A DNA stretch of 40,294 nucleotides, taken from positions 4,588 to 44,881 of the forward strand of contig JAHLMS010000003.1 of the NCBI GenBank assembly GCA_018920245.1, given 5' to 3'. Below are positions 23,897 through 31,480 of this stretch, piece after piece. Source of the stretch: Candidatus Aenigmatarchaeota archaeon (GTDB lineage: Archaea; Aenigmatarchaeota; Aenigmatarchaeia; Aenigmatarchaeales; JAHLMS01). The notes below the pieces were generated by a model, which saw nothing but the letters and a program-made list of their open reading frames with translations, did no database searches and was not told where the DNA came from. The position numbers and the translations under genes were made by a program. The first letter of the stretch is position 1. Each line of letters begins with the position of its first letter.

Positions 23897-24019
23897 GGGC
23901 CCGTAGTCTAGCTTGGAACCCTTTTGCTGTGCAAAAGCGTTCACGGAAAAAGGTTGGGCAATTTAGGATCCGAGGTTCGGGACCTCGAGACCCCGGTTCA
24001 AATCCGGGCGGGCCCACCA
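23897..24019 (+). tRNA. tRNA-Pro (CGG) with a D-loop intron
   Basis: Acceptor GGGCCCG/CGGGCCC, D stem GTCT/GGAT, anticodon arm CGAGG-TTCGGGA-CCTCG (anticodon CGG at 23978-23980), variable AGAC, T arm CCCGG-TTCAAAT-CCGGG, A73 and an encoded CCA. A 45-nt insert (23917-23961) lies in the D loop after GCTTGG; GCTT can pair with GGGC at the insert's 3' end and a CTTTTGC-TGT-GCAAAAG hairpin fills it, giving a bulge-helix-bulge-like splice site. Removing it leaves a 78-nt tRNA. A TATA-like CTTTAAG lies about 30 bases upstream. Confidence 0.88.
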
Positions 24020-24790
24020 TTATATTTTTCTAGCGAAAACAAGGAAGCCGGTATGCCCCAACATTACAGATTTTGGCCTCGTCCATGTGCGTTTGCCAAC
24101 ATGTATCTGCCAGTTGCGCTGGAGATTCTCCACGATCCTTGGTTCGGTGAAGCTCCTTTTCGTCAGCTCCCTACATACAGCCTGCACCTCTTCGACGTGC
24201 AAGCAATAGACGACGAGCCAGCCTCCAGCTTTCAGAGCCTTTTCAGCGAGCTTTATTATTTTTTCAGGTCCTTCGAGGTCCAGCGTTATCAGGTCAACGT
24301 TCCTCTCCTTTATGCCCTTTGAAATGTCGGCTAGTTTTATTGAAATGTTCTTCAATCCAGAATTCTTTATGTTCCTGCTTGCAAGTTTGTAGAACTCTTT
24401 CTTTTTCTCGTAGGTGTAAATCTTGCCCACGTAATTCGCCAGAAACAGAGAGAGGAAGCTGCTGCCCGTGCCCGCATCGACTACTACGGCATCGCGGCCT
24501 ATACCTGTCACAGCCAATATCGTGGCAGCGTCTTTGGGCAGGATGACCTGCGGTGCGCGCTTGGCGAGCTTGAACAGAAAATCAGTTACAGTAGGTTGAA
24601 CAATGCTGAAATTGTACTTGTCGATCTTGATTTTTGTTCCGAACGCCTTGCCAACAAGTTTGTCGAGCTGAACACTTCCATATTCGCAATCAAATCTGCC
24701 CTCAGCACGCACGAGATAGCTCTTAGGGCCGAGCAGCAGTATCTGTTGTTTTGGTTTTATGCGCATGTCATAATTTTGGGCTTCTGGCAT
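24020..24790 (-). CDS. trmI: tRNA (adenine-N1)-methyltransferase, TrmI family
   Basis: A 256-aa SAM enzyme making m1A at position 57/58 of the tRNA T loop. N-terminal beta domain, then the SAM fold with VVDAGTGSSFLSLFLANYV (motif I), YTYEKKKEFYKLASRNI (motif II) and LDLEGPEKI (motif IV). The preceding YNFSIVQPTVTDF resembles the family's RxxQIIYPKD region. It converges on tRNA-Pro(CGG) with no gap. Paralogues modifying other targets are less likely. Confidence 0.87.
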   Translation of the reverse strand: MPEAQNYDMRIKPKQQILLLGPKSYLVRAEGRFDCEYGSVQLDKLVGKAFGTKIKIDKYNFSIVQPTVTDFLFKLAKRAPQVILPKDAATILAVTGIGRDAVVVDAGTGSSFLSLFLANYVGKIYTYEKKKEFYKLASRNIKNSGLKNISIKLADISKGIKERNVDLITLDLEGPEKIIKLAEKALKAGGWLVVYCLHVEEVQAVCRELTKRSFTEPRIVENLQRNWQIHVGKRTWTRPKSVMLGHTGFLVFARKI

Positions 24791-24825
24791 TTAAACTTTC
24801 TTAACAGTTTCTCGACATTGAAATT

Positions 24826-25053
24826 TTAAATCAGTTGTTTGAATAACGGTAATATGAAAATCAGCAGTAGCATCACACTTATCAATATCACTGTCCAGAG
24901 CAACCGCGGATCATTACCGAAGCCGAACGGTATCGGTCCAATAAAGCCACCAACGGCCCACTTTATCTCGCCACGCGAAATCGTGCCGAAAATTATCAGA
25001 ATTATTGCGATAAACAGTAGCACAATACCCGACAGCACAAGTACATTTGGCAT
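24826..25053 (-). CDS. DUF131 family membrane protein
   Basis: A 75-aa protein with two membrane helices (VLVLSGIVLLFIAIILIIFG and LLWTVILISVMLLLIFILPL) and the middle motif GGFIGPIPFGFGNDP, which matches the archaeal DUF131 family (GGxxxIGPIPIxFG). Function unknown. Divergent from the prepilin peptidase gene, with 35 bases between start codons. Confidence 0.78.
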   Translation of the reverse strand: MPNVLVLSGIVLLFIAIILIIFGTISRGEIKWAVGGFIGPIPFGFGNDPRLLWTVILISVMLLLIFILPLFKQLI

Positions 25054-25088
25054 ATCCTTTTATGTGCTTTGCAAATTAAAAGATACCT

Positions 25089-25931
25089 ATGTTTGAACTG
25101 CTTCGCGTCGCCATTGCCCTTGTCGGCAGCGCTGGTGCTGGACTGTGGGACCTTAAGACAACCAATATTCCTGACTGGGTCTGTGCCGTTATGATCGCCA
25201 CAGGTCTTTTATTATTCGGTATAGAAGGCGCACAGACAGGAGACTGGTCAGGTCTTACAATGTCAGTGGTTGTCGGAGGCATTTTCGCGTTATTCGGCTT
25301 GGGCATGTATCTAACAGGTCAGTGGGGCGGTGGTGATGGCGAGTTGATGGCCGCGATAGGCGTGCTATTGCCATTGTGGCCCTTTGGACAAATGTCAGTT
25401 TTTCCCATGCCGTTGGCGTTTTTCATAAACGTTTTCTTTGTCGGTGCGATATATACCGTAGGGTATGCTGCTGTCCTGGCATGTTCGAAACCCACGCTTC
25501 GGGCAGCCATATCCCACAAAGTCAAGGCGGATGCCCATATCATAGTGCCGATTAGCATAGGCGTGACAGCCGCCGTTGCTGTACTATGGTCGATGTCGGG
25601 CATGGCTTGGTTGGTTATCCTTCCCTTAGTTGTCATTGCTATGCCTATCCTTTATCGCATGTTGAATGCTGTAGAAAAAAGTTTCTATGTGAGGATACCT
25701 GCAAGCAAGCTTAAGGTTGATGATATGCTCGGTGAGGACATCCCCAGGCTTAAACTCTACAAAAAATATATCCGCGGTCTGACAGCCACTGAAGTTAAAA
25801 AAATACGCAAATACAGATCATATGTGATGATTCGTGATGGTGTGCGCTTCGGCATAGTATTTCATATAGCGCTCATTGTGACGCTCCTAGTAGGGGACAT
25901 AGTAACATTTATTTTGCCGCAGATAATGTGA
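25089..25931 (+). CDS. Archaeal prepilin/preflagellin peptidase (A24 family)
   Basis: Membrane aspartic protease that removes class III signal peptides of pilins or archaellins. The 280-aa product has the first catalytic Asp in LWDLKTTNIPDW (D21) and the second in the GxGD motif GGGDGEL (D83), with about six membrane segments. The region RIPASKLKVDDMLGEDIP is the soluble loop seen in archaeal members. No pilin is in the window. The next gene starts 4 bases after its stop, suggesting co-transcription. Confidence 0.9.
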   Translation: MFELLRVAIALVGSAGAGLWDLKTTNIPDWVCAVMIATGLLLFGIEGAQTGDWSGLTMSVVVGGIFALFGLGMYLTGQWGGGDGELMAAIGVLLPLWPFGQMSVFPMPLAFFINVFFVGAIYTVGYAAVLACSKPTLRAAISHKVKADAHIIVPISIGVTAAVAVLWSMSGMAWLVILPLVVIAMPILYRMLNAVEKSFYVRIPASKLKVDDMLGEDIPRLKLYKKYIRGLTATEVKKIRKYRSYVMIRDGVRFGIVFHIALIVTLLVGDIVTFILPQIM

Positions 25932-25935
25932 TGTT

Positions 25936-26304
25936 ATGAATGGTGAGTTGCAAAGGCTCGAGGACAAGGTGAAGTTGGCAAACCTCCAGATAGACAAGCG
26001 CCTAGCGACACTCGAGATAGAGATCGAAACGCTCAAGAAGGAGGTGCGCAATATCAAGGAAGAATTTGTTGCAATGAAAAGTGGTCAAAAAGCTCCTCAG
26101 CCAATCGTACAATCAGTTACTGTTGCCGATATCAACGAACTGGCAGAACAGTTCAAGGAGTTGCGGACAGCTTTCATGGAGATGCGCCTGCGGTTGACGA
26201 ATCTTCCAGCTGAGGACCTCAAGCCAGCAATCAATGAGCTGGCAAAAAGGTTGGAAACGCTTGAGAAGCAGGTAGCAACTTCGAACCCTATTATTCTCGA
26301 ATGA
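25936..26304 (+). CDS. Coiled-coil protein of unknown function
   Basis: 122 aa, almost entirely predicted helix with heptad-like repeats (LEDKVKLANLQIDKRLATLE, ETLKKEVRNIKEEF) broken by a Pro/Gln linker (KAPQPIVQSVTV), then a second coil. No cysteines or membrane segments. Starts 4 bases after the prepilin peptidase and ends directly against convergent rpl10e. Not recognised; could be a cytoplasmic partner of a pilus or envelope system, by context only. Confidence 0.75.
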   Translation: MNGELQRLEDKVKLANLQIDKRLATLEIEIETLKKEVRNIKEEFVAMKSGQKAPQPIVQSVTVADINELAEQFKELRTAFMEMRLRLTNLPAEDLKPAINELAKRLETLEKQVATSNPIILE

Positions 26305-26829
26305 TTAGCCAGCAACAATCCTACATGCACCAGGCAGTTTGGCAGATGCTCGGCGCAACGCCTCTTTAACAATATCATCCTTTCCGGCCAGTGTTCGTAC
26401 GGTCATAACCTTTTGCCATTCCTTGATGCGTGCTGCCTGGCCAATGGGCTTGCCGAATGAGTGCCTCATACCTTCTGAGAATCGGTCAGCGCCTGCGCCC
26501 GTCGCCATAGCATTCTCGCGCAGGACATGATGTGGAAACGGAAGTATCTTTAGGAAAAAGCCTGTGGCACCGAGATTCTTCTCAAGCCATTTCGTGGCAG
26601 CCATGCGTGCTGCCTCAAGGCAGTTGGAGCGCATCTGCACATCCCTGCGGCTCACGAGATGGTAGACCAAAGGCAGGTCGGCTTTGCCTGCGATATTGCC
26701 CACCTCGAATTGATGGATCTTGCTTGCTGGCACACCCTTGACATAGCTCTTTGGTGGCTTCCGCATTGATACGCGTGTCCATGGCCGTTTGGTTATTGCA
26801 TGATAACATCTGCCGGGTCGTATCGCCAT
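26305..26829 (-). CDS. rpl10e: 50S ribosomal protein L10e (uL16)
   Basis: A 174-aa protein near the A site of the large subunit. Signatures: AIRPGRCYH, WTRVSMRKPPKSYVKGVP, KIHQFEVGN, LPFPHHVLRENAMATGAGADR, EGMRHSFGKPIG. The ATG at 26829 (MAIRPGRC) is the canonical start; the track's TTG is 3 codons earlier. A CTTTATAAAC TATA box lies about 30 bases upstream. Confidence 0.97.
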   Translation of the reverse strand: MAIRPGRCYHAITKRPWTRVSMRKPPKSYVKGVPASKIHQFEVGNIAGKADLPLVYHLVSRRDVQMRSNCLEAARMAATKWLEKNLGATGFFLKILPFPHHVLRENAMATGAGADRFSEGMRHSFGKPIGQAARIKEWQKVMTVRTLAGKDDIVKEALRRASAKLPGACRIVAG

Positions 26830-26868
26830 ATTAATCAAGTCCTGATAGCTGCTGAATGTTTATAAAGA

Positions 26869-28041
26869 TTACGAAAAAGACCATTTCTTTTTCTCAGGTT
26901 TAATCTTGCGCAGCGCCGTGCGAACTTTTTCTTCTGCCGCCTTTGCGGCCTTCGGGCTGTTGCCGATACCGCATGTGTTTCCTACACCCATTATCAGTAT
27001 GCGCTCGCGGCGGTCTGCACGTCTAACCGCTTCTTCCACCGCTGATATTGCATCATGAACCGAGGCAAGCACGTTTTTGTGCATAGGCGAAAGGGCCTCC
27101 TCCTCATTGACCTTTATCACGACAGCATCCAACGGTATTCCATGTTTAACCGCGAACTCCTCTATCTCGTAGCGGTCCACACCAGTGCCGCCCATAGCAA
27201 CACCAACACCTTCTGCCACGCTACCGGTCTTCTCACCTTCCAATCTTAGTCCAGCATCGATAGTGATTATCCTATCTATGCGCTCCCTTTTGGTGAGTTT
27301 AATAAGGAATTTGCCAGGATAGCCCGTGCTGGCGCCAGGGCCGGCCGCTTTTGCCACAAGGACCTTTCTGCCCGCCACTGTTGATTTGGAAACAGCAAAT
27401 TCTTCATCTGCAAAAATCTTTGGCTTGCCCTGCATGAGATGTGCAGCAACCAGCGATCCTATACCATCACCAATGGGTACACCATCAACGAACGCACCTG
27501 TTGCTGCCTCTGCAGCCTTTGCCATCTGGCGTATCAGCGGCAGCTGCATCTGGAAGATCAGCGCGAGCTGGTATATTTTGTATTTCTTTATGAGCTCAAG
27601 GAAGTGTCGCACGACCTTGGCTATTTGGTGCACGGTCATCGCGCCGGCAAGCGCGTTCTTCACGTTCGCTGCCTGCTCCGCATTCAGGTCAGGAGCTATT
27701 TGCTTCACAAACCACTTGAAGCGCGCATCCGACTGCCGCACTACCATGTCTATTTTGCGTATTATTCCATAAGGATCAACGCTGACTGGAGATACAGAAA
27801 AGAAGTCCATGAATTTTCCTATTCGTGAACGAAGCAACGGGGTTGGTTTCTTTGAGATGAATTTTGCAATCCTTTCACGGCTGTGGTTTGCCATAGTCTC
27901 CAGTTCACTCACATCCTTTTCCAGCTTTAACACAGTCTGGGCGATCATGAGCCGCGGTCCGAATATTATGAACATTAAGAAAATCAGAAACCATAGTATT
28001 GTCGATATGAGGTCTGTCTGACCTCCAATTTGTGCAAGCAT
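26869..28041 (-). CDS. DUF1512 family membrane-anchored protein
   Basis: About 390 aa. One N-terminal membrane helix (ISTILWFLIFLMFIIFG), a helical segment, then an alpha/beta domain with GDGIGSLVAAHLM, AKAAGPGASTGYPG, IDAGLRLEGEKTGSVAEGVG, GGTGVDRYEIEE, and LIMGVGNTCGIGN. This matches archaeal DUF1512 proteins. Glycine-rich loops hint at nucleotide or phosphate binding, but the function is unknown. The ATG at 28041 is about 26 bases from a CATTTAAATAGGG TATA box, so leaderless. Confidence 0.85.
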   Translation of the reverse strand: MLAQIGGQTDLISTILWFLIFLMFIIFGPRLMIAQTVLKLEKDVSELETMANHSRERIAKFISKKPTPLLRSRIGKFMDFFSVSPVSVDPYGIIRKIDMVVRQSDARFKWFVKQIAPDLNAEQAANVKNALAGAMTVHQIAKVVRHFLELIKKYKIYQLALIFQMQLPLIRQMAKAAEAATGAFVDGVPIGDGIGSLVAAHLMQGKPKIFADEEFAVSKSTVAGRKVLVAKAAGPGASTGYPGKFLIKLTKRERIDRIITIDAGLRLEGEKTGSVAEGVGVAMGGTGVDRYEIEEFAVKHGIPLDAVVIKVNEEEALSPMHKNVLASVHDAISAVEEAVRRADRRERILIMGVGNTCGIGNSPKAAKAAEEKVRTALRKIKPEKKKWSFS

Positions 28042-28066
28042 AGCAATCACTTGTATCTCACCCTAT

Positions 28067-28651
28067 TTAAATGTTGAAATAAGCGAGGATGGTGAGCAGG
28101 GCGCCAGCTGTTATCGGAACAGTGATATTGTCGTCTATTCGCGGTAATGCTTCTATCGTCATCGTTATCCAAGCTGTCAAGAAGGCTCGCAATGGATTCA
28201 CAAAAAAGAGGAGAACTAAAAAGGCCGACAGCCAGAACGTTATCGAACCTTCCCAGCTCTTTTTTGGGTTGACTGGAAGCTTGTGCCTGCCGAAATAAAA
28301 ACCAATTACAGTGGATGCCGAGTCCGCGAGAGCCAGAACAGCTATCGCCGCAGCAGCCGCCACCACATCGAACAGCAATATTGAGATAGTTGCTCCTGTA
28401 TAAAATGTTATGGCGCCCATCAATGGCCTCTCGCCGGAACGCTCATAACCTATGGCGAAACTCTCGGCAAGCCTGTCCATACCAGTTGCTGGTCTGTGTC
28501 TTTTGCGCCTCCAGAATGCCCATAGCACAAAAAATGCTAGCACAGCTACTGTGACAATTGCACCAATCCATTTTCCCCACCACAGCAGCGGAATTATGCT
28601 TATTATGCCTGCAGCATGAACTGCCTGCCTACGCAACTCGAACCAGTCCAT
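28067..28651 (-). CDS. Dolichol/phytol-kinase-like membrane protein (SEC59/VTE5 family)
   Basis: A 194-aa polytopic protein. The diagnostic motifs ALADSASTVIGFYFGRHKL and NPKKSWEGSITFW belong to the CTP-dependent polyprenol/phytol kinase and CDP-diglyceride synthase-like group. In archaea it may phosphorylate dolichol or geranylgeraniol for glycan or lipid recycling. Substrate inferred. It follows the membrane protein at 28656 by 4 bases, so the two are co-transcribed. Confidence 0.82.
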   Translation of the reverse strand: MDWFELRRQAVHAAGIISIIPLLWWGKWIGAIVTVAVLAFFVLWAFWRRKRHRPATGMDRLAESFAIGYERSGERPLMGAITFYTGATISILLFDVVAAAAAIAVLALADSASTVIGFYFGRHKLPVNPKKSWEGSITFWLSAFLVLLFFVNPLRAFLTAWITMTIEALPRIDDNITVPITAGALLTILAYFNI

Positions 28652-28655
28652 AATT

Positions 28656-28985
28656 TCACTTCTTCTTGAATGCTGCCCTGAAAGGCCATGTTATCAGTTT
28701 TAAAAAATAGAGTATGAAGTGCAGGAACTCATAGACGATAATGAGGCCTATACCGGCGAGAGCGAACTTTATGCCCATGTCCACTGTTGTTGGTATGACA
28801 AAAGGCAATGATATGCCGAGATAGGCAGCAACTCCATTGATTATCCATGGGAAAGCAAATCCTATCATTCCGGCTATGCTTGCCCTCACAAGTAACTTGA
28901 ACAACTTGTAGAGCACGAACAGCGAGATGATGAAAACTATCGCCACCATGGCAACCTCGGGCGTGAGCCAAGTCGGCAATACCAT
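28656..28985 (-). CDS. Small membrane protein, possibly BofA-like
   Basis: 109 aa with three predicted membrane segments (VAMVAIVFIISLFVLYKLF, IAGMIGFAFPWIINGVAAYLG, FALAGIGLIIVYEFLHFILYF). The middle (N-x-x-A-x-x-LGISLPFVIPTTV) recalls BofA-type proteins but is not convincing. ATG start about 26 bases from a CTTTTTAAAC box. Upstream partner of the dolichol-kinase-like gene. Function unknown. Confidence 0.65.
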   Translation of the reverse strand: MVLPTWLTPEVAMVAIVFIISLFVLYKLFKLLVRASIAGMIGFAFPWIINGVAAYLGISLPFVIPTTVDMGIKFALAGIGLIIVYEFLHFILYFLKLITWPFRAAFKKK

Positions 28986-29047
28986 AACAAGTTATTGGCT
29001 TGTCTGTTTAAAAAGTTTTATTAGTGTTTTCTGACAATATACAGGCC

Positions 29048-29674
29048 ATGCCAAGGGCCAAAATAATAATCATTGGCACATCCCACATCTCACCCCAGTC
29101 CGTTGAAGCTACGCGGGATAGAATACTTCGCGAGCAGCCTGATTGTGTGGCTATTGAGCTTGATCCTATACGTTATAGGGCGTTGCAGCACCCGCAACCG
29201 CCTAGCATACGTGCAGGCGCCACTGCATGGCTTCTGCACACGCTGCAGAATCGTCTCAGTAAGGCCACAGGTGTCCTTCCAGGAAGCGAGATGCTTGCAG
29301 CCATAAATACTGCAAAGGAAATCGGAGCGGACATTGTTCTCATAGACATGTCTATAGAACGTATACTAGCAGAGATGCGTGCTGTGCCCATGATGCGCAA
29401 GTTCAGCATGCTCTTACATCTCTTGGTCAGCGCGACTTTTGGACAAAAGACCGTTAATCTCTCGGACGTGCCAGACGAACGGTTGGTGCGGCAAGTGCTC
29501 AGATACATGTCAAAGAAAATGCCTGATTTCTACAAGATACTCGTGACCGAGCGCAATGCCTATATGGCTAAATGGGTGCGCGAGCTGGCAAAGAAGCACA
29601 AGAAGATAGTTGTCGTTGTTGGTATGGCCCATGTCGCAGGTCTTAGTAAGCTTTTAAAGGTACGGGCAAAATAA
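29048..29674 (+). CDS. TraB/PrgY family protein
   Basis: About 208 aa. GTSHISPQSV near the N terminus (the GTxHxSxxS motif), VAIELDPIRYRAL, a middle helical segment, and C-terminal VTERNAYMAKWVRELAKKHKKIVVVVGMAHVAGL (ERN...GxxHxxG), all typical of the TraB family, proposed metalloproteases or pheromone-inhibition proteins. The short form lacks C-terminal membrane helices. The ATG at 29048 replaces the track's GTG; TTTTATTAG lies about 27 bases upstream. Ends 6 bases before an M50 protease gene. Confidence 0.87.
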   Translation: MPRAKIIIIGTSHISPQSVEATRDRILREQPDCVAIELDPIRYRALQHPQPPSIRAGATAWLLHTLQNRLSKATGVLPGSEMLAAINTAKEIGADIVLIDMSIERILAEMRAVPMMRKFSMLLHLLVSATFGQKTVNLSDVPDERLVRQVLRYMSKKMPDFYKILVTERNAYMAKWVRELAKKHKKIVVVVGMAHVAGLSKLLKVRAK

Positions 29675-29680
29675 TTCAAC

Positions 29681-30250
29681 ATGAATTTCAGCCGCATAGA
29701 GCTCAGGGACCTTGCGATATCTGCAATTGTTCTCGGTTTTGCACTTGGAGGTTTCGAAGGATTCTTTCAGGCGCTACTCATAGTAGCCATAGTATTCCTG
29801 AGCCACGAGGTGCTCGGGCATAAGCTGGTAGCGCAGCACTACGGTTGCTTTGCGGAATACCGCATGTGGCCGATGGGACTAATGCTCGCGCTAATAACAT
29901 CCTTCTTCGGCTTCATATTCGCAGCTCCCGGCGCTGTCTATATCTCACCCGTGACGAAACAACGTTTTGCATTCACGGTCGTGCATCTTACGAGGCGCGA
30001 ACATGGATTAATATCAATAGCAGGTCCAGCACTCAACATAGCTATGGGCATTGTCATGCTTGCAGCAAGTATCGTCTGGCCTATAGCCTTGTTCATGCTT
30101 GCCGCGCGCTTCTCAGCCTTCCTTGCAATATTCAACCTTCTTCCAATACCACCGCTGGACGGACAGAAGGTGCTGGAATGGTCTAAGCTTGCCTGGGCCA
30201 CAGCGATAGCAACGGCTGCATGTCTCTACATAGCCACTATTATTTTCTAA
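29681..30250 (+). CDS. Site-2-protease-like membrane metalloprotease (M50)
   Basis: A 189-aa intramembrane protease. HExxGH zinc site in LSHEVLGHK, the second ligand region in FNLLPIPPLDGQKVLEW (NxxPxxxLDG), and the GPALNI motif typical of S2P homologues. Five to six membrane segments; no PDZ or CBS domain. Co-transcribed with the TraB gene. Likely role in regulated membrane proteolysis; substrate unknown. Stops against the convergent membrane protein gene with no gap. Confidence 0.87.
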   Translation: MNFSRIELRDLAISAIVLGFALGGFEGFFQALLIVAIVFLSHEVLGHKLVAQHYGCFAEYRMWPMGLMLALITSFFGFIFAAPGAVYISPVTKQRFAFTVVHLTRREHGLISIAGPALNIAMGIVMLAASIVWPIALFMLAARFSAFLAIFNLLPIPPLDGQKVLEWSKLAWATAIATAACLYIATIIF

Positions 30251-30610
30251 TTATTTTCTCAGGCCGACCTTCGCTATAAGGCTGAGCGCCACAATGAACC
30301 CGGTTATTCCGAAGGCAACGAGGAGGTTTATGAAGAAGGCCTTGGCGGGCGCCGAAAGCGTGGCGAGCTCAGTTATGCTGGTCATTGCGAACAATATCAC
30401 TGTCAGGGCTGTCACGCCTATCAGCAGGTCCCGTTCCTCTTCCACACGGATGTTCAGTATTGCCACTGCCGCACCACAAATGCCTAGCATGAGCACCGTG
30501 AGTGCCATATCGAAGTTCCACAGTGCAGCTGCTGCTGATATCAGCAATATCGCTAGAAACCAGCCCGTGCCAGCCTCGAGTTTGAAAGGTGTTCTTCTGG
30601 TTTTTGGCAT
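30251..30610 (-). CDS. Small four-helix membrane protein, unknown
   Basis: 119 aa. Basic N terminus (MPKTRRTPFKLEAGTG), then two membrane hairpins (WFLAILLISAAAALWNF, ALTVLMLGICGAAVAIL; LLIGVTALTVILFAMTSI, FFINLLVAFGITGFIVAL) and a charged loop RVEEERD. Not recognised. 30 bases downstream of the Hef nuclease gene on the same strand. Confidence 0.7.
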   Translation of the reverse strand: MPKTRRTPFKLEAGTGWFLAILLISAAAALWNFDMALTVLMLGICGAAVAILNIRVEEERDLLIGVTALTVILFAMTSITELATLSAPAKAFFINLLVAFGITGFIVALSLIAKVGLRK

Positions 30611-30640
30611 AACAATAAAGGCAAGGACTGCCTTAAAAAA

Positions 30641-31327
30641 CTAACCTTGGTATTCAGCTTCGGACACTTCTCGTAGTCGCTTTGCCTTTTCCGGCCCTAT
30701 ACCTGCGACTTCGCGGAGCTTTTCTTCATCGGCTGTAATCACATTTCTTATTGTCCTGAACCTTTTCAGCAACCTCCGCGCAAGCGTTATCGATATGCCT
30801 GGCAGTCCGGAAACGACATACTCCTGCAGTTCGGCCATCGTCATGCGTGGTTTCTTCTCCCTTATGGCAATGCTTCTTTCTAGGTCTACCTGCTCACGTC
30901 TTGCCAGCCAATATATCATTCCAGCTGTTTCAGTTTCATCAGCTGTCCAGATTATCGGTATGCCCCAGTCAATGGCTATTGTTGCGAGAGCGCCTCGAAT
31001 GGCGTTCGGTGTCAGTCCGCTCCTACCATAGAGGCTGGGGCCCTCGATTATCAGCAGGGGCTTCTCAAAGTTTTCCTTCAGCGCTTTCATCTGGTCGAAC
31101 AGTCGCTTGTCGATGATGCTCGAGATAAAATCATCCGTGACCTTCCGCTCTATGCAGACACGGTCGCTAACGACATAGTCGCCGACGAGCAGCATTCTAG
31201 GCTGGAGCGTGCAATCATATGCAGCGAGCGCGTCGACCACACGGTTCTTGGCCTCTCTGTTGTCCACAAATATTAGTATGCTCTTCTTCGCTCTCGATTC
31301 AGCCAACGCCCTTGACAGTCCACCCAT
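30641..31327 (-). CDS. ERCC4/XPF-type nuclease (Hef nuclease half)
   Basis: Structure-specific endonuclease for forks and flaps. The 228-aa product has the ERCC4 active site: VDNRE near residue 22, GDYVVSDRVCIERK (GDY...ERK), and KRLFDQMKALKENF. Tandem helix-hairpin-helix motifs follow (LPGISITLARRLLKRF, VAGIGPEKAKRL). In Euryarchaeota this domain is fused to the helicase that here is encoded separately upstream. A DNA-repair function with the neighbouring helicase is likely. Confidence 0.92.
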   Translation of the reverse strand: MGGLSRALAESRAKKSILIFVDNREAKNRVVDALAAYDCTLQPRMLLVGDYVVSDRVCIERKVTDDFISSIIDKRLFDQMKALKENFEKPLLIIEGPSLYGRSGLTPNAIRGALATIAIDWGIPIIWTADETETAGMIYWLARREQVDLERSIAIREKKPRMTMAELQEYVVSGLPGISITLARRLLKRFRTIRNVITADEEKLREVAGIGPEKAKRLREVSEAEYQG

Positions 31328-31371
31328 ACAAATCAGTTAAACTTAAATATATCAAAGAATTAATATAAATT

Positions 31372-31480
31372 GTTGCCTGGGAAGATTTCAGCGTTCAGAC
31401 AGAAAGTCTTCGGACTTAATGTCAGCAGCATCTCGTAAGAGAGCTTCAAAGAACATTGGACTTCGGACCGGGCAACGCTA
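31372..31480 (+). ncRNA. Candidate structured RNA of unknown class
   Basis: A 9-bp closing stem GTTGCCTGG/CCGGGCAAC (31372-31380 with 31468-31476) encloses two hairpins: GACA-GA-AAGTC-(TTCG)-GACTT-AA-TGTC and TCTC-(GTAA)-GAGA with a GC extension. Both loops are stable tetraloops (cUUCGg and GNRA) only when read on the plus strand; a further CTTCGG follows. TTAAATATA at 31343-31351 is centred 25 bases before the first stem base, and TTTTT at 31487-31491 could terminate it. No known family recognised. It fills the gap between the two Hef genes. Confidence 0.62.

Noticed and set aside
23917-23961. D-loop insert in tRNA-Pro(CGG) as an assembly artefact or tRNA pseudogene
   Set aside because: The same position is interrupted in the independent tRNA-Pro(TGG), all stems of both mature tRNAs are perfect, and splice-site pairing is available.
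31372-31480. 5S rRNA, SRP RNA or H/ACA guide identity for the candidate RNA
   Set aside because: No conserved 5S loops, no SRP helix 8 motif, and no properly spaced ACA box or kink-turn.
31372-31480. Minus-strand leader of the Hef nuclease gene as the explanation for the stems
   Set aside because: The UUCG and GNRA tetraloops, TATA spacing and T-run all fit the plus strand; the nuclease start is on the other side of its own TATA box.
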